From positions 684,501 to 748,500 of the forward strand of contig OY829539.1 of NCBI GenBank assembly GCA_963691705.1: DNA of 64,000 nt. Reading direction: 5' to 3'. How positions within the stretch are numbered: position 1 is the first letter of the stretch; the number at the start of each line of letters is the position of its first letter. Under the pieces are notes generated by a model. That model was not told the origin of the DNA and did not search any database. It saw nothing but the letters and a program-made list of their open reading frames with translations. Source of the DNA: Viola odorata (Eukaryota > Streptophyta > Magnoliopsida > Malpighiales > Violaceae). This document shows, piece after piece, positions 45,501-58,388 of the stretch. The position numbers and the translations under genes are program-made.

Positions 45501-48500
45501 AACCTCCAAAGGGATCAGCGTCATATTACTAGCTTTTGGGAACCTAGTATTAAACAGAGGGGAGGACAACCTATCTGGCTTCTTCCAAGCATTCAAATGA
45601 TGTTGAAAGAGATTGTTTCTTGTCTCTACTCATAAAATACATACATAGGTGTTAGGACAGAGCTCAGTGAAGCCTCTTGTCTTGCAGAAGATAAGATAAT
45701 GGCTCACTTCAATAACGCTCCTGCAAAATCGACCCCTTTTGGTTATAGGTTAATTCCCATGGCAGGACTTTGTTTTATTAATCCAGCTCAAAATCTTGCA
45801 TTGGATTGGTAGCAAAGAACGAAAATTGCATTGTCCACAAAGTGTAAGCTGGACAGAAACATGACAACTCTGCAACCAATCATTAGACGAACTCTGTTTC
45901 CTCATCAGTACTCAACACACTTCAAATGGAATCTAACTGGGAATAGAAACAGGGGTAGAGGGTTACGGACAATGCCAGGAAAAAAGACAAGTTCTAGATA
46001 TCCTTATCCAGCTCTTCATTTTGGACTTAAAACCCTTCTTGTCTTAGAAGAACGTGATTCCAATTGACTTGATTAAAAGCTAGCCTACTCAATTCTAATA
46101 TTTGCATAACTTGCAATCTGAGCTGTGTTGAAGATCTGACAACCACACAGAAAAAGCACTCTAGGATAGTATCCCTAAGGACCAAAATCTATCAGGTGAG
46201 ACCCCTTTCTGGGGCCAATATCTCTTAGATGCACTGGGTGTACATTCGCCCACTTCCTCTGATTGGTTGGAACAATTTTTTATGGTTTCAGTCTTGATCA
46301 ATTCTTAAGAAAATAATGTTTCAACCAATAACACATAGTAGGTAAACGCGTAAGATGCACTGGGAGCATCCAATAATGATTCCTCATTTAGAGCTAAAAT
46401 ATAAGGAGGCATGATTGAGCTGCTAGGCCTAAAATATCATGTGTGCAAATATCCTTCTTTCAGGAATTAGGTTGATGTTGAAACAATGCTTCTCCCCAAA
46501 TGTTTGTATAATCTGACACTTCAGGCAAAAGGATGCTTTTGCACTTTTACTATTAAAGTATACGGGCAACACTATTTTCGTGGAAGTCACTGTAGTTGGC
46601 CTTGTGTATTTGCATTTGAAGTCACTTTTTGTTTGCATTTGTGTTTCATGCTCATAAATGAATCCTTTTACTTTTTTCTAGTGTTGCTTACTTGGACGCT
46701 GCTTGGAATCTTATTCAATTAATTGATGGTTCTCCCATCCATGTGAGGGAGAGCCATGAACTGTTCTCCAACTTATGTGCCTATACTGTGAGTTACAGCC
46801 ATGAACTTTTTCCAGTTAATGTCCTTTTGTTCTCTGTTTGTTGTTTGTACATCTTAATGGTTGTTTCCAGTTTATTTTCTTCTTTTAGTTTTCTTTAAGT
46901 AGAAATTGTCTCATGTTCTTCCATTATGGATTTTCACATGAATTTTAGGATGAACAGAAAAGGTTTGCTTTGTATGCTGCCCTGTTTCTTCCATTCAGAA
47001 ACACTACATATGAGGATAAGAAGGGAAAAAAGGTACCACTTACATTAAAAGAATATCCTGAGGATGTTGCTTCCTTAGTTGTGATTTACATTTTTGATGT
47101 GGAGGTCCTGGAGGGGCATTGGGAATCAGAAATAACTCATCATCTAACGGTTTCTCTTTTGGGTACCTGAAATATTTTATGATTGAGCCAAAGTGGCTTC
47201 TGATTGAAGAATTTTGGACGTGACAAGAATTTTGGGGTGTAGCAAGTTAAACCTATTGCAATGGCTAATAGAATATCTAATGCATGAAAGCTAATAATAA
47301 AGTGGTGGAATAGAAGTGTACAGTAAAGTTTCAGATGTCTCCTATTTTCATGGTAACAAATGTGTTGTTTCTCGTTTTCCTTAGTAGTTAATCTTTTTAA
47401 AACAAGGATCTATAGTTTGAAACATCTGATATACTTGTTGAAGTACAACTCTTGTTTATATAGAAAAGAAATCAAAAAATTTAACCCAAAGAAGATGGTT
47501 CTAATGCAAGAGGAAAACTAAAGGACTCTAGTTCATCAAGATAAACATGAAATCAAAAATAAATAAATGATGATGATGATGGTGCCGTCTGACATATCTA
47601 CGCTAACGTAGTGAAGCTGATGAAACCTGAAAACTATTGAAACCATAAACTTCATTGTGTTATCCCTGAATTGTGACTGTGGTATGGGTTTTATAGATTG
47701 TTGTCTCAATCCTTTGTTCATTTAGGGACAATGGAAATGCAAAGTTGTGGTGTCATCAACTTAATTTTCCACCAAGACAGTTGTAAATATTAACCTTTTG
47801 TTCCATATATTAGCCTTTTGTTCCATGAATTTCTCTCTGCTAAGGCCGGATTTGTTTTCCTGCATCACAGGTTCCTGTTGTCAACTTTATCTTCAGAGAG
47901 TCCCTTAAGCAAAAAGCCAGTGATCCTGAAACTGTGAGTTCAAAGTTACCTTTTCTTCTGATTTCAACATTTTAGGACTTCTAAATAGAAGTAAACATAG
48001 TTCTCTTTTTTCTAGGTTATCAAGATATACAGGTCAGTAGAGAAATTCTTAACCTTGATTCGTTTCCTTACATCCAGTGAGGAAACCCAACTAGCAGATT
48101 TTGATTGGGGCATGGAATTTTTTGACGTCCCTGTTATATCCAAACCTCGAGTCTTTGCAGGTAACAAGTTCCTGCTGGTGTATGGTTGGTTGATTTTTCT
48201 TTTTTGGTGAATTATTGCTGATAAGAAAATAGCTAAGCAAGGTCTGTTCTTATCTACTTTTGTGAACTTTGGTACTTAATAGAATGAAATTATTGTGGTA
48301 TGGTGCTTCATCTATTGTTCTTGAAGTGTGACATGGAAATGGTAAAGCTGGAGGCAAATGGCCCTGAGCTTAGAGGTAGTCAGGAGGCAAAATCTATCCT
48401 AGAATCCTTACTGTAGGTTTGACAACCCCCTGTAAACTGATCAATCTGATCCTTAAGTTCTAATGTCAAATAAATATGTTTTACCTTCCTGAAACACCAT

Positions 48501-49938
48501 GGATTGTCCTTGAGGGGCTTAGTTTTGGGCATGCATCTAAACAAATACCAATGTCTTAGACAGAAACATAAGCAGCAGGTTGGATTGATTGTAATATGAA
48601 CAGTATAAGTGGTTATCTTTGTTCGAATTGTGGATACTTAACTTGAAAGGAAGTGATTGTTATTTTTAACATAGATCAACCCCCTTTCAGTCAGCCCTTT
48701 AGCAATTTGTTTGAAATGCTCCCAGTTTATAAGTCTGAAGTTACTTGTGTTTGCTATTACTCATGTTTTACTCTTTTAGTTTTGTGTTTCCTCTGATCTG
48801 CTGCTTATTCTTACTCTCCAGGATATGTACTACATGAAATCAAAGATTTGTGGCGCGTTGCTTTGTTAATATCTACCATGCTTTATCCTGCTGATATGGA
48901 CTTTACTCAACTCGACACAAGAAAGGACTTATTTAAGACAGTTGAGAAAGCTGTCACTGAACTAGGTATATCAACTCAGCCAGTAACTACTGCTCTTTTC
49001 AATACCCATCCTTCCAATCCAAGCATAGCTTTCAAGGCATTATAAAATTCAGTTTCCTTTTTTCACACTACATCTCAACTTGAAGTAAACATGTGGTTAC
49101 TGTTACCTGGTTTATCATATAGTGTACTTCTATATGCAATGGGAATTGCGATTGGATTTTGTTGTGTTCTTTCGTTAGCTGTCTTGAATTTGGTACATGT
49201 GTGTAACCATTATGTGTGTTTCTAACGACTTCATGGATGGAACTAATTGCACCTCATACTTTTTCTTTTTCCTTGTATCTTTGCTCCATTTTATTTTGAT
49301 CAGCCTGTTTAGTCAATGCTTGCTAGTTTCATATAATTCATGTCAAATAAAGTTTATATTAAAATTGATGGCAATCCACCCTTAACTTAGGACTGGAGTT
49401 TGAGTGATGAGTGGAGAAAACCATGCTGGGAGAGTCGTCAATTTTCAAGCGGATTAGTCTCTTGTCCAGAATAGGGGACAACTAGGGAGACTGAAAAAAG
49501 GATGAAATAGATCACAAATACTCAATATGATGTGTTTAGTTGGTCCCATGTCATAGTATGCACTAAAGAAATTAAACTAGACGTCACTCCTAGAATTCTT
49601 GCCTCGCTTCTGATTACCTGACTGTTTTTGTGAATGTTAATGTTATTGAAACACAGGTCTGGGGAGAATTTGGGAAGTGCAACCATTGGTAAATGGAAAG
49701 GATATTATGACTGTTTTGCAGCTCAAGTCTGGAGGACCCCTCGTGAGGGAATGGGTAAGGCAGTATTTCATGTGAATGCAATGCAAACTGATGTTAATGT
49801 CACATTTTAATTTATCCTTTCCCTTTCCAGCAAGAGAAAGTGTTTGCATGGCAGCTTGTCCACCATCCGACTGGGAGTAAAGATGAATGCATTGATTGGA
49901 TGAGAGAGACGTACTTGAAGCGGGCGAGGATGGAGTAG
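42563..49938 (+). CDS. tRNA nucleotidyltransferase (CCA-adding enzyme)
   Basis: Adds or repairs the 3' CCA of tRNAs in nucleus/cytosol, mitochondria and plastids. Fifteen exons with GT-AG introns and consistent phases: 42563-42880, 42979-43109, 43461-43578, 43895-43947, 44060-44109, 44206-44304, 44804-44913, 45060-45187, 46682-46787, 46949-47032, 47871-47933, 48016-48160, 48822-48965, 49657-49754, 49831-49938. They total 1755 nt, 584 residues, close to the Arabidopsis enzyme. The head domain has LRVAGGWVRDK and YDIDIAID (catalytic Asp pair about 114 and 116), then RRDLTIN and DDPLRVLRAIRF, as in class II nucleotidyltransferases. The Ser/Arg-rich first 52 residues look like an organelle transit peptide. 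An in-frame ATG at 42719 (MGTSSPP) could start a cytosolic form, as known for plant CCA enzymes. No damage seen. Confidence 0.93.
45188..46681 (+). other. Intron 8 of the CCA-adding enzyme gene (1494 bp)
   Basis: By far the longest intron. No nested gene or clear element was recognised in it. The flanking splice sites are GTATTATTAG and TTTTTTCTAG. Confidence 0.7.
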
Positions 49939-51027
49939 TAGTCCATTGAAATACTGCGACCTAGATAGACTACAGGCTCATTTGATCTGATTGTGAAGCC
50001 TATTAACATCCGATGTAGATTTGGACAGTAACAACGGAGAAGTTTAATTTTTGTATACTGAGGCGGGTGAAAAGGTTCTTTACTAATTGCATATTTGAAG
50101 CATGTAGGTGTAGTTGGTACTGCAGAAAATTTTCTATACCAATTTTGTCTTTAGGACGGACTTTGTCTACCCATTCATTCATGTTAGTTTATAGCAAAAT
50201 TTTCAAATTGATTGGATGGATCGACTGATTGTCCAACAAAACCCAAAATAACGGACCGGTCTTGTATGGATCGAATTTCATAAATTTAATGATTTAAAAG
50301 ATTTATTTACTCTTAATTTATTTCCTGAGTTTGAAATTAATATAAGATGAATTGGGGTTGAAAGCATCAGCGAAGAGGAAGACCTTTCTCCTTTCTTTTT
50401 TCCCTAAACCATACAAATTAAATTAGTTACATATTATGTATCCATGGCCCAAATTTAACTAGATAAGTTCTGAGCTCTGACCCTCTTGAAACGGAAACAA
50501 AAGAAAAACGGACTAACCAAACCACCACTTTCTCCCTTTCTGTTCCAAGAAAATGAAGCACGGCCACAGACCTAACTTTTATCTCCGTTACTTCTACACC
50601 AAGCAAAGCAATGATCTCCTCTCCTCTACCCCCTCACAACAATCCATTTATATGGTCCGGTTCAAGTGACGCCAAAGACCACTAGAAAGAGAGTACATTA
50701 GCATACATTAGCATCCCCAAGCAGAAACACCTCTAACTGTACACATTCTGCATAGTGCAATGGTCAGTGCCTTTAGCGCAAATAGTATTCAAAACAACAC
50801 TATGGACAACCACAGACAACTGACTCAAACTTGATTTGGCCGTAAAACCTCACTGTAGCAGCCAAATTATAAAATGCATAAAAAATGGTACAACCATATA
50901 TATGTACAAACGGGGGTAGCTGCGTGTCACATCCCAGGCATCCCAAGAAGAGGGAAACCCATCATCAATGCGTGCATGACCTGAAGCCATAAGAGATCCA
51001 AAGGATTGACAAGGGTCTATTCCTGAA
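49939..51027. other. Converging 3' untranslated regions and spacer
   Basis: The CCA-adding enzyme gene (plus) and the RMR gene (minus) point at each other across this stretch. No other gene seen. Confidence 0.6.
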
Positions 51028-53917
51028 CTAACATTCTGGTAGTGAATGAGCAGATGTAAACGGGGAGAAACTGGCAGCAGATTCACTAAAATGCAGTGGA
51101 CGAGGCTGGTGACCAGAACTCATTAAACTTGGCGAGGCATTGCTGGGGCTTGGAATGTATGTAGACATGTATCTTGAGGTGGTAAGGGGCGATATTGATG
51201 GGTAACCCAATGAATGGGGTGAAACCAAATGGGAAGCATGTGACCTTTGTGAGGACATATTCCTAAGATCTGCAGAGCTGCGACTTGCACCTAAGTAAGG
51301 TGAACAACGGTAGGAGCTAACAGACTGCTGGACATACGGAGTGCTAGAAAGAGAGGGAATATGTGAAACTGAAGCAGACCGTGATGATGCTGGATCAATT
51401 TGTATCGCCGATGTTGATCTGAAAGATGATAACATGGAAGAGGATGCCAAAGACGAAGCACTGGACAGAAGCAGTGGTGTGGACTCTGATGCTGGTGGTT
51501 CACCAGTGCTTGTTCTTGCATCACGCTTACATACCGGACAAAATGTTCTCCAAGAGGTAAGCCAAGAATCCACGCAGAAAGCATGGAATTCTGTAAAATG
51601 TCCAAGAACAGAAGATTTTAGCTGTAAGAAGTTGGACAATAAGCACAAAACTTGCAAAATGCTTCAAGAAATAAGCATCTTTACAACATCTGGAGACGAC
51701 TTAACCAAAGAGACAAAATGATGTTCTTTATTTCACTCTTTTTTTACTTGTTTGCAAAGGAAGATCTTCCGTTTCTTATAGTGCAGCAGCAGAGATAAAA
51801 CTAGAACTTTATGTTGATAAATACTTTCTTACTAAAACTATGAATAATAAAAATGCATTACCAGGAAAGAACAGGAACTCACTATGTTTACAGGGCAGAA
51901 TCCTGAGCTTTTCTCCAACGCTATAATCTTCAAGGCAAATGGCACATGTTCTTGAAGTACAATTATCCTCTAAAACAGCAGTGAATATTAGGCTTGGCAT
52001 TGCTTTCACTAAGCGGCTGCTCATACCATGAAATTCTCTGACATGAGAAGAGCGAGGCCGCTCTCTTCTTATGCGATGCCTACGAACGAAGAAACAAGTA
52101 GCCAGCACAGCAGACATGGCAAGCAGAGAAATAAAAGAGATTGCCATTATAGACCATGCAGAATTTTCAAAGCTCGGGGTTAACCACAGCTCCACATCAG
52201 GCAGACCAGCATACCCCTTGAGTTTTTCACCCGAAGCTTTAGAAACAAACACTGCATGTGTTTTTATATCAGCTGAATTCCCCGCCACTGAAATAGTTGC
52301 AAGATTCTGAATTAGGACACGTTCAAACAAAAGTGATGGTTTTCCCTTTCACAAAGGGGAAATGGAGAAAGTACAAAACCTGGAAAAGTGATCTAGACAG
52401 TCCTAAGAATCTTACAGGAACAATGCTTGTTGTTAAACAACCATGTGGATGAGCCTCTACCTAAGGTTATTTTGCTTACCAAACAAACTTTCATTACTTT
52501 AAGTGAAAAATTACAGTATATTATCAATGGAGATGCAAAGAAACACATCCCTGTTGTGATAGCTAAATTTAATTTGGTCCTCGTAGTTATTTGGTATTGG
52601 TGATGCTAGTTTTGTTTAATTTGGACTCAACTACCAAAGCTTCCTTTTGGAAAAAGGTAAACAAACATTTATCACCACAGGACCATGTTAGTCAGCAACC
52701 CAACACAAGGTTATAAAATCAAAGGTTCGCTACAAACATCATGGCATACTCCATCCTACAGACCATACGGCCCTTACAGTAGATTTGTTACAGAAACAAA
52801 CAGCTAGGCACTCACAAGGAATTCAGTATCAACGATACAAAAACCTCCTCAAAATTACATCTCCTTCAAAACCTAACAGAAGTCCTAAAAGTAGTAAACT
52901 TTTGGTATTGGTTATGACAAATGTCAGAGGCCAAAAAGGAAAAAAAAAACTAAAGGCACCAATAAATGTTAACTTCAAAGACTAATTAGGTTACTCAAGA
53001 GAACAAGCCTTACTGCACTTATCATCAATTGACACAATTAAGACCGTAAAGCTCTCTTTTCAGCATAAAATCTTCAGAAACATGTAATAAGCTTAAATGC
53101 TTAAATCAGAGAAAACTAAAGCTAGCTGCCAAAATATTAAGCTTCTTTAAACTAAAGAAGCACTTATTGCAGGTAGCTTAACCACAAAAATGTACATAAC
53201 CATTCATAATATTACTAATGCTGAAGAATGAAATGACAAATTCTCATTCTTCACAAAACAAACTAACACCATAACTATAAACTTGCAGATAGAAAAAGTT
53301 CATTACTTGCAACCAAGACACCGTCATCTTCATTGTCATATACAATAGCAGCTTTGAACCCCGCCTTTTGTGCTTTTCTAACTTTATCCTCAAAGCTGCA
53401 TGCTCCTCTTACTATCAACACAAAGGGCGAACTACCATTCAAATTACTCTCGAGTTTATTAGTCAAATCCAAACAAGCATCAAGCGGCTTGGCCACATAT
53501 AAGACCCCACATTCACCAGAACCCTTAAGCCCTGGAGCTGAAAGTTGCAAAGAAAAACAATAATCAGCACATGTAACAGCGGTTAACATCAACATTACGC
53601 AAAGCAAAATCTTAGAAGTACTTGAGCTTCCAATTAGCTTATCAATTTCGACAAAACCATTTGACAGGCAGTTCCATGGAGTGGGGAGCTCCAATCTTTA
53701 CATCTCCTTCAAGATAAAAGACCTTGGCATACTGATCTAACAAGCACCAAAAGAAGAGAGAGCAAAACTCACCGAAATTAGCTTCCATATCATCGAAGGA
53801 CATGGTGACGTTATTCCCAATCAAGACCACGTTAGCTGATGTCATCAAGCAGCAAGCTAGTAGAGAGAGCAGGAAGACGAGTACAACACCACCACCAAAA
53901 TAACTAAGAAGTGTCAT
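51028..53917 (-). CDS. PA-TM-RING-H2 protein of the plant RMR vacuolar sorting receptor family
   Basis: RMR proteins are type I membrane proteins that sort storage proteins to the vacuole and carry a RING-H2 domain. Four exons on the minus strand: 53773-53917, 53307-53537, 51883-52287 and 51028-51590, all GT-AG and in phase, giving 447 residues. A signal peptide ([15 protein letters not shown]) is followed by the protease-associated domain ([45 protein letters not shown]). A membrane segment lies near 169-190 ([17 protein letters not shown]), then a RING-H2 (CAICLEDY at about 240, PCKHKFHAFC, CPVCKRD) with all Cys/His ligands present. The C-terminal about 160 residues are Ser-rich, longer than in Arabidopsis RMR1. 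The gene looks intact. Confidence 0.92.
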
Positions 53918-54180
53918 TTTAATTTATTCCCGTAGGGAAACCACACAAAACCTAATTTTAATTTACTTTTGTGATAGAGGGAGGGCAAAAAGTGGCACGA
54001 AATTGGGATATTTCAAGTTAGGATTTTGATGTTGAAGATAATGGATACATCAGCTTCCATCTGAAGGAAAAGGAGAGGAAGAATGTCTGAATCCTTTGAT
54101 TCTGATCCTTTCGGTAGGTTCGTTCGCCTGATTGGTTTTATGCAAGTGGGGTTTTTGTTATTAATAATAATAATAATTAT

Positions 54181-54812
54181 AGGGTGAGCGACTATACTTT
54201 TAAAAATCGAATTGGACATCGAACCATTTAATTTAAGCTTTTAAATTAATAATGGAATAATTTAATCGGGTTTAATTATTAATTTAATAGAATATAAAAG
54301 TACATATTTATATCATCAAAATAGAAAAAAATAATTAAAAAATAGAAAATATTATACAAATTTCCAGGTTAAAGCATTGGAAAACGACGGACAACCAGTT
54401 TTTCCTTGTTCACTCAAGGAGTTTTGAGTTGCCAGTTTACTAATCGGACCGGCAAGTCTAGTCTGATTTTTTAAATTAATACTAATACTAATAATAATAA
54501 TAATAGGGTGGCAACGAGCAAATATAATTTTAAAAACCGGACTGAATATCGAACCATTCGAACTTTTAAATTAATAATTTAATGGTTCAATCGGGTTTAA
54601 TTATTAATTTAATAAAATATAAATGTACATATTTATATCATAAAAATAGAAAAAAAAATAAAACATAGAAAATAGAAAATATTATACAAATTTCCAGGTT
54701 AAACCGTTGAAAAATGACGGACAACCAGTTTTTCCTTGTGCACCCAAGGAGTTTTGGGTCGCCGGTTTACTAATCGGACTGACAAATCTAATCCATTTTT
54801 TTAAATTATTAT
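54181..54812. repeat. Two tandem copies of a 324-bp AT-rich unit
   Basis: AGGGTG at 54181 and 54505 start copies that share ATATCGAACCATT-like, GGACAACCAGTTTTTCCTTG and TTTACTAATCGGAC blocks. Both copies are preceded by TAATAATAATAAT. They differ at many positions, so the duplication is not recent. Confidence 0.8.
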
Positions 54813-56819
54813 GCCAAGACTCATCCAACCCGAAAATCCGACCCAAGATTATATTTACATTGGGACGAGGACAATTCTTATATATTAGCATCTTTGAACT
54901 TATTTAAAATCCTTGTAATTTTTATGTTTTTAAGGGTGGAGATATTCACACTCTACCACTAGATATTCACTTTACTAATTGATATTTACAGTCCCACTCC
55001 TTTTTACATTTGAATTACAACTCTATCCTTATTTTAAAATCAAGACATGATATTAATTTATAAAATAAATAAAAAAATAAGGAACGAAAGCAAGTTAGTT
55101 AGTGTCCTTAAATATGGATTCCCATTAAAATGATCTCTTAGATTCAAAGTTTTGAAACTCGGTCGGAGTCAATTCGGAAATTAGAGGATCAGGTGACTTT
55201 TGGGTAATTTTTTTTTTAAAAAAAACCTGATTGAAACTCAACGACTCGACTGATCTGAGCACGAGTTTCTAGGTTGACCCGATCAACTTTCTTTTCTTTT
55301 CTTTTTTCTTTTTTTTCTTTCAAAAAATAGATTGTTTGTTAAGTCTTGCTCAAAGTTTCTTTACCTTCTATCTTTTAAGAGGTAATAGTTTTTTAACTCC
55401 CTATACTAACCGCGAAAAATAAAAACCTTCCTAAACAAAAAAAAATACGCATTTCACCTCCCATGGATTATATTTTCAAGCAAGTTACAATTTCCGTCCA
55501 TTTTACTAACGAGTCCGTTAATTGTGACCTATAATAGATAGTTACACACAAAAAATACAACATATTCAAGAAAATTATTTGATGTTTAAAGAACTCCATA
55601 GCTTTTAAATGATTCCGTAATTTTTTGCTTCAATTCTATACCCTTATAAAGTTACAGAATATCGAAAATTTATGAAATGGAAAAAAACAATGTACCTATT
55701 TCTAAGATTTCGTAATTTCAGGGGAGGTCTATATTTTTTGGTGTTAGTCTACAGCTTTTAAAAACTCACAACAAACAAAATAATATTACAAAAACAAAAG
55801 CCAGGTTTTATTTAATACATTTGAAATTTCATACAACTGAAATAGATTCCATCATCTTGAGTTTGCCAATAAATTATAGAATAACTACAATAAGTATTTT
55901 CAGAACTCCATCAAAAACCTCACCAAATTGGTGTTTTTTCTCCGATTAAAATCACAAGAGAATATAGTTTTCCCAAAAAGAACTATACCAAATTTGAAAT
56001 TGAAATCTCTTCGCATCCAAAGGGTGTGATTTCCAATATCTTCAGTTCAGGATTTGCAAATGGAGCAAGAGTGGGTTGTCATAGCTGCTAAACCCATTTA
56101 TTATATGAACCCTAAATTTGAAACAAGTGCCGATGAGAGTGTCGTTGAGGTTGAGAATGACACTAGTTTGGTCGCTCTAGTATACTCGGTAAGCTTATAT
56201 GAAACAGATTCATATTTGTCCCTGTATATCTGTATATGAGCAGATTTCTAAGGTTCGGGAAGCAACAAAATTATTTACTACGTTGTGTGATTGTATCTAC
56301 TCCTATCAAACAGAGAAGGCATTTGGTTTTTCTCTCTGTTGAGGCGATTCAGTTCTAAGTTCTAATTGTTCCGTATGAAAGGTGGCATTTTCAGATCTTT
56401 TTTCCGGCAAACAAGGTGATTTCTACCCGTTTACGTTTTCATTTGCCCTTGATCCTCTAGTATATCTCTACCCACCAACCCCAGCAATCTCAACAGTCAA
56501 CTAGATAGTTATACAGAACCTCTTCTGGCTGAAACTCCAATTTTGTTAAAGACACTAGTCCATAGGAATTAAGGCTCGATATGGTGTTGGTAATTGGTTG
56601 GGATTTCTATCATCTGACTCAGCATTCTCTTCTTCTTGTATGTACTGGGATGACTTTAGGCTGACTCAGCGAATTCAACAAATTGTTCATCTTTTCTGTT
56701 CTTCTTAACTTGCAAAACAGAGTTAAAGAGATATATAGTTCTTGGTGGATGTTAGTTGCAGGTGAACCAATAGAAGAGAGAAAAGAGGAGATTGCGGTTC
56801 GCAACTTCAGAGATTAGCT
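54813..56819. other. AT-rich spacer, no gene supported
   Basis: A short open stretch at 56060-56196 (MEQEWVVIAAKPIYYMNPKF) ends at a possible donor CGGTAAGC, but no further exons were recognised. It could be a remnant exon. Confidence 0.5.
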
Positions 56820-57250
56820 TTTATCGAACAGACACATCCTCTCAACTTAATTAAAAGGATCGTGATCCATGTAAATTACAACTTCCCAAAAAAGAATTAA
56901 TGGGATTACGCGTTTCCAAACCATGATTCGTGGCCTTCTTCATTTCTCCTTTAAAAAGACAAAACCGATGCAGAACCTCAATCTGTCTCTCTCTTCAAGC
57001 CATGACTCCAAAATTCAAAATTCTCACAGACTCACATTTATCGAACAGACACATCATCTCAACTTAATTGAGAGGATCTCGATCCATGTAAATTACTAGT
57101 TCCCAAAAAAACATTTATGGGATTACACATTTACACGTTTTCAAGAATCCAAAACCATGATTCTTGGCCTTCTTCATTTCTCCTTTAAAAAGACAAAACC
57201 GATTAGCAGAACGTCAATCTCTCTTTCTCTCCAAGCCATGGCTCCAAAAC
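56820..57250 (+). repeat. Tandem duplication of the promoter and first codons of the GeBP-type gene
   Basis: Copies start at 56820 and 57037 with TTTATCGAACAGACACATC and run through CCATGATTC, GGCCTTCTTCATTTCTCC and a start codon. The upstream copy has ATGACTCCAAAATTCAAAATT at 57002, which reads MTPKFKILT but soon stops. The downstream copy has ATGGCTCCAAAACTCAAAAAT at 57238 and continues into the gene. Confidence 0.85.
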
Positions 57251-57750
57251 TCAAAAATCTCCCAGTTTCACCAGCCATCTCGTCTTCTAGCCCGGAAGAG
57301 GACAGATCCTCGTCGGAAGAGGATAGATCCTCGTCGGAAGAGAACACTCCTCAGGCACAAACCCCCAGTATCCCCTCCATCCAAGAAACCTCAGTCCACT
57401 GATTCTAAAACCGAACCTGAACCTGTATCCCAGAAGCATTCTATTGTTGCCAAACCCAATCCAGCTTCGTCTCTCCCACCCAAATCGACCAAGAGGGCCA
57501 GCAAGTCTGCTCATGAGGGTGCAAAGAGTTCCAAACGTGCTAAGGTTGCTGATGATTCTTCACAGAAGTCGGAGGATGCAAAGAGGGGGCTGTTCGAGCG
57601 GCTGAGCGAAGAGGATGAGATAGCTTTGTTGAATGGGATGATTAAGTTTGAGGTAGAGAGAGGGATGAAAGTCAGTAAGGATGTGGCTGGGTTCTATGAG
57701 TTCATCCAAGACTCCTTGCATTGTGAGGTGAAGTTACTGCAAGTGAAAGA

Positions 57751-58339
57751 TGATGGGTCCAGCTCAATTATGCAACATGTGCACATGCCATCCATGCACC
57801 GTCAACCACCTTTGGGTTGTCAACCATGGCTGCAAAGTCTTCATCCATGTGTTGCAGAATTCTTCATCCGTGAGCTGCAAAGTCTTGAACCATGTGCTGG
57901 AAAGTGTTCAACAATGTGCAGCTGCCACCAACCTTTTGAATTAATTAATGTCAAATAGTAACCTTGCACCATCTATAAATAGAGGGCTTTGGAATTCATT
58001 TCAGAGCAGAGAAAGCAATTGCAACGAAGGCAATTGAGGGTGAGTGCAAAGAGTGAGTAGAAAATAATTAGTTCCGGGTGAGAGTAATTATTTTCTCGGG
58101 TATACGGTATTCGGGTGTAATACCAAGAAAGTCAGGAGTACTTTGTAATATTTATTTTCAACCTCGGGGTGTTGAGAGTGTGTGAGGGAGTGAAACACTT
58201 GTGTTAATAAAATCTCTCCGTGGAAGTAGGTACAATTTTTGCCGAACCACGTTAAAAAATATCTGTGTCCTGATTCTAGCATTTTCTCTTTCGTTTATAA
58301 TTTTGCTATATCAACCAGTGGGATCCGATTATCCCAACA
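57751..58339 (+). repeat. 5' LTR of the Tnt1-like element
   Basis: TATAAATAG near 57975 marks the promoter. Upstream in U3, GCTGCAAAGTCTT occurs twice (about 57830 and 57872) next to CATCC(A/G)TG(T/A)G motifs, a repeat arrangement like enhancer boxes in Tnt1-type U3 regions (inference). Confidence 0.95.
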
Positions 58340-58341
58340 AG

Positions 58342-58353
58342 TGGTAGCGGAGC
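58342..58353 (+). other. Primer binding site of the Tnt1-like element (TGGTAGCGGAGC)
   Basis: Starts two nt after the 5' LTR. Same 12-mer as in the SIRE-type and CRM-type elements. Confidence 0.8.
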
Positions 58354-58388
58354 GAGGTTTCTCGTATTGGTTGGTTAGAAAATTATAA

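Noticed and set aside
45188..46681. A nested gene or element in the long CCA intron
   Set aside because: No ORF, terminal repeats or TSD could be supported.
57164..57958. A 264-codon ORF that runs from upstream of the GeBP-type start into the Copia LTR
   Set aside because: Its first part reads the untranslated leader and the Ser-rich N-terminus out of frame, and its last 67 codons are LTR sequence. Only the middle is the true GeBP frame.
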